Below are positions 1 to 9,350 of a DNA stretch of 64,000 nt, piece by piece. How positions within the stretch are numbered: the stretch's first letter is position 1; each line of letters opens with the position of its first letter. Made by a program: the position numbers and the translations under genes. The stretch covers positions 2,604,001 to 2,668,000 of the forward strand of contig NZ_AP023179.1 of the NCBI RefSeq assembly GCF_013426915.1. The letters run 5' to 3'. Source of the DNA: Paraburkholderia sp. PGU19 (GTDB taxonomy: Bacteria > Pseudomonadota > Gammaproteobacteria > Burkholderiales > Burkholderiaceae). A model generated the notes under the pieces. The model was given only the letters and a program-made list of their open reading frames with translations, made no database searches and was not told where the DNA came from.

Positions 1-912
1 CAGATCCGTCCTTCGCAGGTGCTGATCACGACGGGCTCGCAACAGGCGCTCGATCTGCTCGGCAAGGTGCTGGTGTGCCCGGAAAGCCCGGTGCTCGTCG
101 AAACGCCGACCTATCTCGGCGCGCTGCAATCGTTCTCGATGTACGAGCCGCACTACGTGCAGGTCCCGACGGACGATAACGGCCTGATCCCCGAAAGCCT
201 CACGCCCGAGCTGACTAAAGGCGCGCGCCTGCTGTACGCGCAGCCGAACTTCCAGAATCCGACGGGACGCCGCCTGCCCATCGAGCGCCGCCGCGCGCTC
301 GCCGAATTCGCGAAGTCGGCGCCCTTCCCCGTCATCGAAGACGATCCGTACGGCGCGCTCGACTATCGTGGCGAGCCGCTGCCGACCATGCTGTCGATGT
401 CGCCCGATCACGTCGTGCATCTCGGTTCGTTCTCGAAGGTGCTGGCGCCGGGCCTGCGCATCGGCTACATCATTGCGCCCGAAGAACTGCACTTCAAGCT
501 CGTGCAGGCCAAGCAGGCCACGGATCTCCACACGCCCAGCTTCACGCAGCGCATCGTGCATGAAGTCGTGAAAGACGGCTTCCTCGATACGCACGTGCCG
601 AAAATCCGCGCGCTCTATCGCGACCAGTGCGAAGCGATGCTGGGTTCACTCGAGCGCTACATGCCCGAAGGCGTGACGTGGAACCGGCCGGAAGGCGGCA
701 TGTTCATCTGGGTGACGCTGCCGAAGCACATCAATTCGATGAAGCTGCTCGAAGAAGCCGTCGCGCAAAACGTCGCGTTCGTGCCGGGCGGTCCGTTCTT
801 CGCGAACGAAGCGCAGCACAACACGCTGCGCCTGTCGTTCGTGACCGTGCCGCCCGCGAAAATCGACGAAGGCGTCGCGCGTCTCGCGGAACTCATCCGT
901 GCGCGCGTCTGA
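1..912 (+). CDS. PLP-dependent aminotransferase, class I/II fold (5' end outside window)
   Basis: The reading frame is open from base 1, so the N-terminus lies upstream. The visible part is the catalytic half of a fold-type I aminotransferase of the LysN/MocR-like group (2-aminoadipate or branched/aromatic amino acid type). The Schiff-base lysine sits in GSFSKVLAPGLR, preceded by the PLP-contacting EDDPYG motif, and the C-terminus has the usual RLSFV strand. The start at base 19 (GTG) is internal and should not be used. RidA follows 121 bp downstream, which fits because RidA hydrolyses the reactive imines that PLP enzymes release. The exact substrate cannot be read from sequence. Confidence 0.9.
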   Translation, partial: QIRPSQVLITTGSQQALDLLGKVLVCPESPVLVETPTYLGALQSFSMYEPHYVQVPTDDNGLIPESLTPELTKGARLLYAQPNFQNPTGRRLPIERRRALAEFAKSAPFPVIEDDPYGALDYRGEPLPTMLSMSPDHVVHLGSFSKVLAPGLRIGYIIAPEELHFKLVQAKQATDLHTPSFTQRIVHEVVKDGFLDTHVPKIRALYRDQCEAMLGSLERYMPEGVTWNRPEGGMFIWVTLPKHINSMKLLEEAVAQNVAFVPGGPFFANEAQHNTLRLSFVTVPPAKIDEGVARLAELIRARV

Positions 913-1033
913 ACACCCGCTGTAAGATGCGCCATCGCGCGCCTCTCACGGCGCGAGCGCGCGGCCAGTAGCGAATCGCCATCGGTCGCGCGCACGCTTT
1001 ACGATTCTTTCCATTCATCGACGAGGACACGTC

Positions 1034-1498
1034 ATGGCTCAATCGAATGTGTATGACAAGCTGAAGGAACTGGGCATCGAGTTGCCCGTCGCGGGCGCGC
1101 CCGCAGCCGCGTATGTGATGAGCGCGCAAAGCGGCAACACGGTGTACCTGTCGGGTCACATTGCGAAGAAGGACGGCAAGGTGTGGGCCGGCAAGCTCGG
1201 CGACAACGTCAGCACGGAAGAAGGCAAGACGGCCGCACGTTCGGTCGCGATCGATCTGCTCGCCACATTGCATGCGCATGTCGGCGACCTGAACCGGGTG
1301 ACGCGCATCGTCAAGGTGATGAGCCTCGTGAACTCGACGCTCGATTTCACCGAGCAGCACATCGTGACGAACGGCGCATCGGAACTGATCGCCGACGTGT
1401 TCGGCGAGCGTGGCAAGCACGCACGTTCGGCATTCGGCGTCGCGCAGATTCCGCTTGGCGCATGCGTCGAGATCGAACTGATCGCCGAGGTGCAATAA
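1034..1498 (+). CDS. RidA family (YjgF/YER057c/UK114) imine/enamine deaminase
   Basis: A 154-residue protein of the RidA superfamily, cytosolic and usually trimeric. It has the family's typical core (VYLSGHIAKKDGK near residue 38, a GACVEIELIAEV C-terminal strand). It is longer than canonical E. coli RidA (about 128 residues) and resembles the YjgH/Rid-like subgroup, so 2-iminopropanoate deaminase activity is inferred, not shown. ATG at 1034 is preceded by GAGGAC. It lies between an aminotransferase and a PhzF-type enzyme, and its transcript ends at the strong hairpin at 1569-1609. Confidence 0.92.
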   Translation: MAQSNVYDKLKELGIELPVAGAPAAAYVMSAQSGNTVYLSGHIAKKDGKVWAGKLGDNVSTEEGKTAARSVAIDLLATLHAHVGDLNRVTRIVKVMSLVNSTLDFTEQHIVTNGASELIADVFGERGKHARSAFGVAQIPLGACVEIELIAEVQ

Positions 1499-1568
1499 GC
1501 GGCGCGGAACCACGCGTGAGGCGTTCGTTGTTGCGAGCGCCTTTCGCGAATCAGTACCGACGCTAACG

Positions 1569-1609
1569 CGCCGCCGATGATGTGAAAGCGTCATCGGCGG
1601 CGTTTTTTT
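1569..1609 (+). terminator. Rho-independent terminator after the RidA gene
   Basis: A 12-bp perfect stem (cgccgccgatga, 1569-1580, pairing with 1591-1602), a 10-nt loop and seven T residues at 1603-1609. It lies 71 bp after the RidA stop. The in-frame GTG upstream of phzF falls inside this loop, which argues for the later phzF start at 1717. Confidence 0.9.
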
Positions 1610-1716
1610 ATCTACGTTCGACCTCGTTCCCGCCTCGACGTTGTGCCGTCACAACACGACACGCGAACACCGCACTGCGCACAAACCCCAGGTCAGACAC
1701 CGAACAGGGACACACG

Positions 1717-2607
1717 ATGCAAGAGCAAACCGTCCGTTTCAAACAAGTCGATGTATTCACGTCCGTGCCGTTCAAAGGCAATCCGCTCGCGGTGATTTTC
1801 GATGCGGACACACTCGACACCGAACAGATGCAGGCCATTGCGCGCTGGACGAATCTGTCGGAGACGACGTTCCTGCTAAAGCCGACCGCCCCGTCGGCCG
1901 ATTACCGGGTGCGCATCTTCACGACGCGAGGCGAGTTGCCGTTCGCCGGCCATCCGACGCTCGGCAGCGCGCACGCCTGGCGCGAAGCGGGCAATCAGCC
2001 GAAGCAGCCGGGCCGCCTCGTCCAGCAATGCGCAGCGGGCTTGATCGAACTGACGCAAGAAGATAGCGCGCGCAACGTGTGGGCGTTCGCTGCGCCGCCC
2101 GCGCGCGTGACGCCGCTCGCGCAGAGCGAATACGCGGCGCTCGCGGAAGCCTTGCGCAGCGATGCAATCGATTACACGGCGCAGCCGTGCGGTGTCGACA
2201 ATGGTCCGAAATGGCTCGTCATCCGTATGAAGTCGGCGAGCGCATGTCTCGCGCTCGATCCCGATGCGGCAACGCTCGGTCGTGTCGCGCAAACGGTGGG
2301 CGCACACGGCATTGCCGCTTATGGCCCGCATGACGCGAACGGACCGGCGACCTTCGAGTTGCGCTGCCTGATGATGGGCGGCGGCCTCGGCATAGGGGAA
2401 GACCCTGTCACGGGCAGCGCGAACGCCGCAGTCGCGGGGCTGCTCACCGCGCAGAACACGCGGCCCGGCAATCAGTACACCGTGCGCCAGGGCACCGTGC
2501 TCGGCCGCGCCGGCGATGTCCATGTGCGCTACGACGACGCAGCAGGCAAGACGTGGATAGGCGGCGCGTCGGTGACGATTATCGACGGCACATTCCGTCT
2601 GCCGTAA
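1717..2607 (+). CDS. PhzF family isomerase/epimerase-like protein
   Basis: A 296-residue member of the PhzF/diaminopimelate epimerase-fold family. The N-terminus KQVDVFTSVPFKGNPLAV is diagnostic, with the conserved acidic residue in NLSETTFLL, FAGHPTLGSAH near residue 75 and the second-domain GEDPVTGSANAA. The family's prototype isomerises dihydro-hydroxyanthranilate in phenazine synthesis, but no other phenazine genes are nearby, so this is a stand-alone member of unknown substrate. The frame stays open to 1582, but that GTG lies inside a terminator loop. ATG at 1717 matches the family N-terminus. Confidence 0.9.
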   Translation: MQEQTVRFKQVDVFTSVPFKGNPLAVIFDADTLDTEQMQAIARWTNLSETTFLLKPTAPSADYRVRIFTTRGELPFAGHPTLGSAHAWREAGNQPKQPGRLVQQCAAGLIELTQEDSARNVWAFAAPPARVTPLAQSEYAALAEALRSDAIDYTAQPCGVDNGPKWLVIRMKSASACLALDPDAATLGRVAQTVGAHGIAAYGPHDANGPATFELRCLMMGGGLGIGEDPVTGSANAAVAGLLTAQNTRPGNQYTVRQGTVLGRAGDVHVRYDDAAGKTWIGGASVTIIDGTFRLP

Positions 2608-3150
2608 AACTGCACGGGCAATTAATGGGAATGGGCGGGGAATGAGCGGCGACTGAATTGACATTTGCGCGTCACCTGGATGTTCTAAAAATCCACTCGA
2701 TGCGCACACATAAAATGCCCCAATCCAACGCAAATGCGGCCATTCATGCACTCTGCATGAATGGCCGCATTGTCATGATGGCTGTCGAACTCTCATTGCG
2801 GCAATCGATCATGCATGCCGCGGTTTCGACAAAATCTTTCAAACGTCCGCCTGATGCGCCTGTTCGGGCAATGCACGCGATTCGCGCAAACGTTGCCCGT
2901 ATGCCCGCCAGGGACAGCGTATACCCGATGCGCCAGCCCTTCCTTAATTATTGCCCATTCAGTAATATCAAATCGTAACCGATGACCAATGGGTGGTTTG
3001 GCTCGCCACCACGCGCCCCTGCTCCCACGTCGCGACTGCGGCGTGTCAAATCGTCAAAGCAGCCGGTTGCTTTAACATTCGCGCAGTCAACCGAAACGCA
3101 AACACCGCAACACAAGCACAGCCGCAAGGCACAGGGTCACGGTCCAGCCG
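2608..3150. other. Intergenic region with an 18-bp perfect hairpin
   Basis: No convincing gene in these 543 bp. An open frame at 2658-2978 has low-complexity, Met-rich content and no ribosome site. The notable feature is a perfect inverted repeat, 2733-2750 against 2754-2771, with a 3-nt CTC loop. It is not followed by a T-run. The promoter of the following GGDEF-EAL gene should lie in the right half, but no clear boxes were seen. Confidence 0.6.
2733..2771. repeat. Perfect 18-bp inverted repeat with 3-nt loop
   Basis: The left arm aatgcggccattcatgca is exactly complementary to the right arm, with the CTC loop at 2751-2753. There is no U-tract on either side, so it is not a standard intrinsic terminator, although it lies about 130 bp after phzF. 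It could be a transcript-end stabiliser, an operator or a dispersed repeat. Confidence 0.8.
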
Positions 3151-5517
3151 ATGAATCAGTTCCGCCACGCTTCCGCCCGCGACGTCAGGCACCGCCTCGA
3201 TCCGGCGGGAACCCGCCGACGCGCGCTGCTCGCGATTCCCGCGCTCGGCGTGCTGGTGCTCGTGCTGCTGTGGACCGTTATCTTCGCGCGGCTGTCGGTT
3301 GAGAAGGAAACAACGTATCGCGAAGCGATGGCGTCGGCGGCGATCTTGTCGGCGGCACTCGAACAGCACACGGTGAAGGCGATTCACCAGGTCGATCAGA
3401 TCACGCGCTTTGTCAAATTCGAATTCGAAAAAACGCCGGGACGTTTCGATCTCGGCAGCACGGTTGAAAAAGGCGTCGTGCAAAGCGAAACACTCGTGCA
3501 GGTTTCGCTGATCGACGAGCACGGCAAGCTCATCGCGAACACGGCAGATCCCAATCCGAAACCGATCGACCTGTCGGACCGCGAGCACTTCAGGGTTCAC
3601 GAGCACGAGAACGACGACCAGCTGTTCATCAGCAAGCCCGTGCTCGGCCGCGTCTCGGGCCATTGGACCTTGCAGATGACGCGCCGTTTGAATCACCCCG
3701 ATGGTTCGTTCGCGGGTGTCGTGGTGGTGTCGGAAGACCCGAGCTATTTCACGAGCGACTTCTACAACAACGCGGCCATCGGACGTGAAGGCGTCATCGC
3801 GGTGATCTCCGACAGCGGCGCGGTGCTCGCGCGCCGCACGGGCAACGCCGACCACGCGCAAGGCGTGTTCACGGCGACGGGCGTCTATCCGACTTCGGAG
3901 CATGTGTCGGGCACCTACGTCGATTCGATCGACAACGTCACGCGCATCGTGTCGTACCGGCATATCGACGGCTATCCGCTCGGCGTGCTGGTCGGTCTGT
4001 CGCAGGCCGAAGAATTCGCCGACTACAACCACACGCGCAACGTCTATCTGCTGATGGCGAGCTTTATCTCGCTCGCGATGCTCGGCTTCTTCGCCGTCGC
4101 CACGGGTCTGATCGGCAAGCTGCTGGGACGCGAGCGCGAGATGACGCATCTCGTCGAGTTCGATCTGCTCACGGGTCTGCGCAACCGCTACTCGACGTTG
4201 CAGAGCCTGCGTCACGACGTGGCGCAACCGGCCAACCTCGGGCATCTCGCGATTCTCTTCATCGACCTCGACAACTTCAAGACCGTCAACGACACGCTCG
4301 GCCACAACGCCGGCGACATCGTGCTGCAGATGACAGCCGCGCGTCTCGCGGATGCCGTCGCCGACGCAGGCGCGTTGTCGCGCATCGGTGGCGACGAGTT
4401 CGTCGTCGTGATCAAGGGCGAAGATGTCGAGAAACGCTCGGTGACGCTCGCGGAAGCGATCGCCGACGTGTTCGCGAAACCGTTCGAAGTACGCGGCAGT
4501 TCCTTCGTACTGCATGCGAGCATCGGCATCGCGCTCTACTCGGTTGCGAACGAAAGCGAAATCGACCTGCTGAAAAAAGCCGACCTCGCGATGTACAGCG
4601 CGAAGGACGCGGGCAAGAACTGCTATCAGTTCTACTCGCCGCATCTGTCGCATCGCGCGGACCATCTGATGAAGTGGGAACAGCAGCTACGCGTCGCGCT
4701 CGCCGACCAGCAACTGTTCCTCGCCTATCAGCCGAAGATCGATCTCGCGCGCCGCTGCATCACGGGCTTCGAAGCGCTGGTGCGCTGGAATCATCCGCAG
4801 CACGGCCTGATTCCCGCGAACGAATTTATCCCGGTTGCCGAATCGACGGGTCTGATCGTGCCCATCGGCGACTTCGTGATCCGCACCGCGTGCCGGCAGC
4901 TCGCGCAATGGCAGCAACAGGGCTACGACACGCTGTCACTCGCCGTGAACATTTCGGCCGTACAGTTCTGGCGCGGCGATCTGTTCGAGACGATCTCGCA
5001 AGCGATCGAGGAAACGGGTATCGCGGCGCGCCGCCTCGAACTCGAAATCACCGAGACGGCGATGATGGAGTATCCCGATCTCGTCTCCGAAAAGATCTTC
5101 GCGTTGAAGCGGCTCGGCGTGCGCATCGCGCTCGACGACTTCGGCACGGGCTATTCGTCGCTGTCGTATCTGAACCGCTTTTCGGTCGACACACTGAAGG
5201 TCGACCGCTCGTTCGTGCAGGCCATTCCAGGCGACCGCAGCGTGTGCGTGATGGTGACGGCCATCGTCAATCTGGCGCGCTCGCTGGGGCTGACGGTGGT
5301 GGTCGAAGGCACGGAGACGGAAGAACAGATTGCGTGGCTCGCGGCGTTGGGGCACATCGAAGCACAGGGTTTTCTGTTCTCGCGGCCCGTGCCCGCTGAC
5401 GCCATTCCGTCCTTGCTTGAGCGCTTCGGCGTGTGCGGCACCACGCGTCACGCCCACGCAGGCGACGTTGACAGCAGCGACGCCGCGAGCACCAGCACGA
5501 GCAACGAATCGGCCTGA
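3151..5517 (+). CDS. Membrane GGDEF-EAL protein (cyclic-di-GMP synthase/phosphodiesterase)
   Basis: 788 residues. One membrane helix (about 25-48), a periplasmic Cache-like sensor (about 50-300), a second helix (about 300-325), a GGDEF domain with intact RIGGDEF (about 411-417), then an EAL domain with GFEALVRW, ITETAMM, DDFGTGYSS and KVDRSF. All key residues for both activities are present, so either or both could be active. No RxxD inhibitory site is seen five residues before GGDEF. The C-terminal tail is Ser/Thr/Asp-rich. The ligand of the sensor is unknown. It is a single gene without an obvious operon partner. Confidence 0.93.
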   Translation: MNQFRHASARDVRHRLDPAGTRRRALLAIPALGVLVLVLLWTVIFARLSVEKETTYREAMASAAILSAALEQHTVKAIHQVDQITRFVKFEFEKTPGRFDLGSTVEKGVVQSETLVQVSLIDEHGKLIANTADPNPKPIDLSDREHFRVHEHENDDQLFISKPVLGRVSGHWTLQMTRRLNHPDGSFAGVVVVSEDPSYFTSDFYNNAAIGREGVIAVISDSGAVLARRTGNADHAQGVFTATGVYPTSEHVSGTYVDSIDNVTRIVSYRHIDGYPLGVLVGLSQAEEFADYNHTRNVYLLMASFISLAMLGFFAVATGLIGKLLGREREMTHLVEFDLLTGLRNRYSTLQSLRHDVAQPANLGHLAILFIDLDNFKTVNDTLGHNAGDIVLQMTAARLADAVADAGALSRIGGDEFVVVIKGEDVEKRSVTLAEAIADVFAKPFEVRGSSFVLHASIGIALYSVANESEIDLLKKADLAMYSAKDAGKNCYQFYSPHLSHRADHLMKWEQQLRVALADQQLFLAYQPKIDLARRCITGFEALVRWNHPQHGLIPANEFIPVAESTGLIVPIGDFVIRTACRQLAQWQQQGYDTLSLAVNISAVQFWRGDLFETISQAIEETGIAARRLELEITETAMMEYPDLVSEKIFALKRLGVRIALDDFGTGYSSLSYLNRFSVDTLKVDRSFVQAIPGDRSVCVMVTAIVNLARSLGLTVVVEGTETEEQIAWLAALGHIEAQGFLFSRPVPADAIPSLLERFGVCGTTRHAHAGDVDSSDAASTSTSNESA

Positions 5518-5691
5518 GGGGTGCGGCCCGCGTCCGCGGGGTGCCGCTGCTGCAAGGCATTACGCCAGCAGACGACAAGCGGTATCGACACATATCGGGC
5601 GAACGCGCTCGACCTCGCATGACCTCAGCGCGCGCAGTCGCGGCCATCGACAGTGCGCGCCGGACAAGAAACCAGCCCAACAGGTGTTCAC

Positions 5692-6927
5692 ATGCAGCCA
5701 GCCCGGCAGATGACGGCGCTCCATGCGCCGACCGGAGACCAAGCCACGCGATGCCACGAGCGCGAGCCGCTCTGGACGCTCTTTCGCGTCGTGTTCGGTT
5801 TGTCCGCGCTATCGTGGGGCGGACTCGCGCTGATGGCGCAACTGGAGAACCACTACGTCGAGCGCGAGGAGCGTCTCACGCATCTCGCGTACTCCGACAT
5901 CGTCGCGCTGGCGTGGATGGTGCCGGGCCCCGTCGGCTGCAACGTCGCGGTGCAACTCGGCCATGTACTGCGCGGACGCGCGGGCGCGTGGGTCGCGGGT
6001 ATCGCGAGCGTCCTGCCCTTCTTCATGCTGATGACGGCGTTCGCGATCTTCTACCGCACGCCGATCGTGCGCGAAGTCGCCTCGCAGACGCTGCTCAATC
6101 ATTTCGGCGTCGTGCTCGCGACGCTGATCGGCGTCACCTGGTACAAGCAGACGCGCGCGCTCGTGCGCGGACGGCTCGAATGGACGGCAGCCGTGCTCGG
6201 CAGCATCGCGCTGGTCGGCGCGCATACGCCTGCCGCGTATATCGGCATTCTCGGTGCGGCGTTCATGTCGGGCTGGGCGCGCAGCGACGCGCGCGGTGCA
6301 CGCCTGTCGACGACGCTCAGCGCCGGCGATTGGCGGCTGCTGATCGGCCTGTGTGTGTTGCTGCTGATCTTCGCGGTGCCACTGCCGCATCGCTATGAAC
6401 TCGCGCTGTTGTGGCCGCGTCTCGCGGGTGCGGGATTGACGCTGTTCGGCGGTGGCTTCTCCGCGCTGCCCGTGTTGAAGACGCTGTTCGTTACGCCCAC
6501 TGTCGGCGTGACCAACAACGACTTCACGCTGGCATTTTCGCTATCGCCCTTGTCGCCGGGGCCGCTCCTGAACGTGGTGCCGTTCTTCGGCTATCTGGTC
6601 GAAGGATGGCGCGGCGCGCTGATCGCGACGATCGCGCTTTTCGTGCCGTCGGGCTGCCTCGTTGTGCTCGCGCAACGACACCTGCATCAACTGAAGACGA
6701 ACCCGCGCTTCGAGCACGGCATGCGCGTACTGCGCGCGGTGACGACGGCGTTTCTGGCCGTCGCGGTGCTGCGTATCGTGCGCAATGTACCGTTCGAACC
6801 GTCGTATCTCGTGACGGCGCTGTTCTCGGGCGTGTGCTTCGCAAAGCTGAAGCTGCCCGTGTATGCGGTGTATGGGACGGTTGCTATCGTGTGTGGCGTG
6901 TGGCTGTACGTCGGGCACATGACGTGA
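5692..6927 (+). CDS. chrA: Chromate transporter, two-domain ChrA type
   Basis: About 411 residues, mostly hydrophobic, with two homologous halves as in long-chain CHR family proteins. The N-terminal half carries LSWGGLALMAQLE and MVPGPVGCNVAVQLG. The second half repeats the pattern (LTLFGGGFSALPVLKTLFV, then SLSPLSPGPLLNVVPFFG). The family exports chromate by anion exchange; some members act on sulfate or have unknown roles. The frame opens at a GTG at 5653. ATG at 5692 is preferred by alignment to family N-termini, and 5710 is also possible. No chrB or other resistance genes are adjacent. Confidence 0.88.
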   Translation: MQPARQMTALHAPTGDQATRCHEREPLWTLFRVVFGLSALSWGGLALMAQLENHYVEREERLTHLAYSDIVALAWMVPGPVGCNVAVQLGHVLRGRAGAWVAGIASVLPFFMLMTAFAIFYRTPIVREVASQTLLNHFGVVLATLIGVTWYKQTRALVRGRLEWTAAVLGSIALVGAHTPAAYIGILGAAFMSGWARSDARGARLSTTLSAGDWRLLIGLCVLLLIFAVPLPHRYELALLWPRLAGAGLTLFGGGFSALPVLKTLFVTPTVGVTNNDFTLAFSLSPLSPGPLLNVVPFFGYLVEGWRGALIATIALFVPSGCLVVLAQRHLHQLKTNPRFEHGMRVLRAVTTAFLAVAVLRIVRNVPFEPSYLVTALFSGVCFAKLKLPVYAVYGTVAIVCGVWLYVGHMT

Positions 6928-6968
6928 CACCGCACTTCCTGGTGCAATGGGCATCGGGAACGACTGTC

Positions 6969-9032
6969 TCAGGCGCCCTCGGACAACGTGGCGTGTTGCG
7001 TCGATCGTCTGCTGGCGCGCTTGCGCTTGCCGTTGCCCGCGCCCATCGGCGGCAGCAGGAATTCGCCGGGATGCCTGATCAACCGGCGCAGCACGCAGCG
7101 CATGAGTTGTGCGCGCTGGGAGAAGGTGATGTGCCGGGATCTCAGCGCGACGGCGAACGCCAGTGTGAAGCTGACGAACAGATTGACGAGTCCGATCAGC
7201 GCGGTGCCGATCACAGCCGGCAACAGAAGGTCCGGACGTACCGAGAAATCCTGAGCGGCAGTCGCAAAGCCGATGTACGCGGAAGAGAACGTCACATGGC
7301 GAATATCGAGCGGCAGGCCGAAGAGCGCGCCGATGGCCCAGACACCCGCAAGCATGAAGCCAAAAAACAGATTGCCCGCCAGCGCGCCGAGGTTGCCTTC
7401 CACGTAACGAACCACGCGCTGCAAACGTCGTCTCCCGAGCAGGCGCTGAGCCCACTTCAGCCCCGCCACCCGTTCGGGAATGCGGTTATATGCGCACACA
7501 TTGTCGAAATATCCGGCGATCTGCCCTGCTAGAAACAGGCATATCCCCGCGGCCGCCGCGTAGAACAGCGTTTGCGCGGTGGGATTCGCGTCGTGCAGCA
7601 GGTGCATCGCCTTCGTCTGATCGATGTAGTGATGTCCCGTCGTCACCCGGTACGCCATTGCGATCAGCATCGCAACGGGAACGGCAAGCATGATATTGCC
7701 GAAGATGGCCGCCGTCTGGCTGCGGATGGTCCGTGCGATCAACGTGGTGAGCGCTTCGAGATTGTGCGCCGTGCGGCTGCTCGCATCGATGACAGCCGCA
7801 ATCGCATGAGCCGTCATGGCCGGCTGCTTGGTGGCGACGGTCCCGTGCAGAATATGGATCAGCATGAAGCCGAGCCCGTAGTTCAGGCCGAATCCGATGG
7901 CCTGGTCGAGCGGCGTCCAGTGGGCCATGCTCAGCGGAATCTTGATGGCCGCCATGAAGGCGACGACAAAGCCGGCGCCAAGTGCGGACTTAAGCAGCGC
8001 GAGGTAGTCGAGACGGCCAGCCGTGATGTAGTGTTCGCCGCTGTGGCCTGAGTTTTCGGTGATCCGCAAGGCCAGTATCTCGACATTCTGGCGTATGAAG
8101 TCGCGTACATCGTCCTTGCGGCACACGGCTTCGATCAACTCCGACGCGAGTTGCGCGATGCCCGGAATGACGTCACTGCCGATGCGGCAGGCAGCAGCGT
8201 CGGATAGAACGCGCATCAGGCTGCACGAGCGAGCAATGTGTTGTTCGAGTCTGCGCAATTGCAAGGTCAGAGACAGGCTCGCGCCTTCGCGGGCGACCCT
8301 CGCGTGGATTCTCTCGCCGTACGCGCGGCACTGGTCGAATGCTTCGAGCACGGCCTCCGCCTTGTGGCCCGCCACGCAGTTCTCGCCAGCCTGCGATGCC
8401 GCTTCGATCTGTTCGAGGTAAGCCAGCATGCACACGTTCTGCTCCATGAATGGGGAGGAACGCTGTTCAAGCGTAGGTTCGAGTCGCAGGAACTCGGGAT
8501 CCAGGCCAATCGCCGCGACGCGATAGGAGAGCACGCGCAATGCCTCGCTCATCTGGCGCAACGTTGCGTTCTTGCTTGACGCGCCAGGACGCGCTTCAAG
8601 GCGCATCGCATGCAGCAATTCGCCCCACACGTCGACGCCAACGCCCTTCACCCAGATGTGATCGGACGAACGATGAAACACGGTTGCCACGGCGTCACGC
8701 AGACAATTCAGATCGACGACGTCTGGAAGGATTGCATGCCGGAAAAAGCGGTGGCTCACCTCGGTGAAGAAGCCGTTGTTGGGAAAAATCCCGGTATCGG
8801 CATAAAGCGAGACCTGTTTGCGGCCCATGACGAGATGCATGACGGCCCGCCGCAGACCGAGCCGGTATGCCTCGTTTTCGCTCAGCAGGAAACACAGTGC
8901 ATGGATAGCCTGACGTGCCGCATTGAAATCGTTAGAGCGGCGCGGACGAAGACATTCGACCAATCCGATCAGGAGAGGCATAGGGTCTTCTTGCGGTTCG
9001 ACCAGCTTTTGGAGAAGGTCTTCCAATGTCAT
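6969..9032 (-). CDS. Gcr-type 'site-specific recombinase' family membrane protein
   Basis: 687 residues, matching the COG4389/PF10136 family annotated as site-specific recombinase (Gcr). The sequence contains no tyrosine or serine recombinase active site. The N-terminal half is soluble and helical. The C-terminal half (about 350-660) has several hydrophobic segments such as GAGFVVAFMAAIKIPLSM and LIGLVNLFVSFTLAFAVAL, so it is a multi-pass membrane protein. The recombinase name should be treated with caution. It is convergent with chrA (41 bp between stops) and has an AT-rich promoter region at 9254-9345. Confidence 0.8.
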   Translation of the reverse strand: MTLEDLLQKLVEPQEDPMPLLIGLVECLRPRRSNDFNAARQAIHALCFLLSENEAYRLGLRRAVMHLVMGRKQVSLYADTGIFPNNGFFTEVSHRFFRHAILPDVVDLNCLRDAVATVFHRSSDHIWVKGVGVDVWGELLHAMRLEARPGASSKNATLRQMSEALRVLSYRVAAIGLDPEFLRLEPTLEQRSSPFMEQNVCMLAYLEQIEAASQAGENCVAGHKAEAVLEAFDQCRAYGERIHARVAREGASLSLTLQLRRLEQHIARSCSLMRVLSDAAACRIGSDVIPGIAQLASELIEAVCRKDDVRDFIRQNVEILALRITENSGHSGEHYITAGRLDYLALLKSALGAGFVVAFMAAIKIPLSMAHWTPLDQAIGFGLNYGLGFMLIHILHGTVATKQPAMTAHAIAAVIDASSRTAHNLEALTTLIARTIRSQTAAIFGNIMLAVPVAMLIAMAYRVTTGHHYIDQTKAMHLLHDANPTAQTLFYAAAAGICLFLAGQIAGYFDNVCAYNRIPERVAGLKWAQRLLGRRRLQRVVRYVEGNLGALAGNLFFGFMLAGVWAIGALFGLPLDIRHVTFSSAYIGFATAAQDFSVRPDLLLPAVIGTALIGLVNLFVSFTLAFAVALRSRHITFSQRAQLMRCVLRRLIRHPGEFLLPPMGAGNGKRKRASRRSTQHATLSEGA

Positions 9033-9350
9033 GGTGCAGTCGTGCTCATACAGCGAAATGAGGGGAAAGGTTGAGTCGAGAAACCCGCGAGCCGGTGAAG
9101 CGAGGCGCCCATGAACAGGCGACCATTCACACGGCCATATGGCACATGTGGCACATAGGGCACGGCGAATCCACAGCGGGCAGTGACGAACGTGATTTGC
9201 TGTGAATGCGTGGAGAGGGCGATGGCGTTTTACTCACGACATTGGCGCGTATCGCCGTGAGAATTATACGTTACGTTATTTTGGATAACGTATTAATGTA
9301 TTCGAAAACTGTATTAGCAGTTTTGGAAATCGAAACACGGGTAATCAGAG
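9033..9350. other. Upstream region of the Gcr-like gene, with an AT-rich palindromic stretch
   Basis: 318 bp between the Gcr-like start and the IS30 element. A ggcacat motif is repeated at 9141 and 9150. The stretch 9254-9345 is strikingly AT-rich for this genome and holds two short palindromes, at 9273-9291 and 9305-9324. No gene was seen. Confidence 0.6.
9263..9291 (-). promoter_or_regulatory. Candidate promoter -10 (TATAAT) with adjoining palindrome
   Basis: On the minus strand, 9268-9263 reads TATAAT, a perfect -10 box. Immediately upstream is acgttat-N5-ataacgt (9273-9291), where a repressor could compete with RNA polymerase. No good -35 box is visible at the right spacing, as expected if the promoter is activator-dependent. 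It would give a leader of about 220 nt before the Gcr-like gene. Confidence 0.4.

Noticed and set aside
1582..1716. Earlier GTG start for the PhzF-like gene
   Set aside because: It would begin in the loop of a strong terminator and adds 45 residues not seen in the family.
2658..2978. 106-residue open frame between phzF and the GGDEF-EAL gene
   Set aside because: Met-rich, no ribosome site, no family features, and it spans the 18-bp hairpin.
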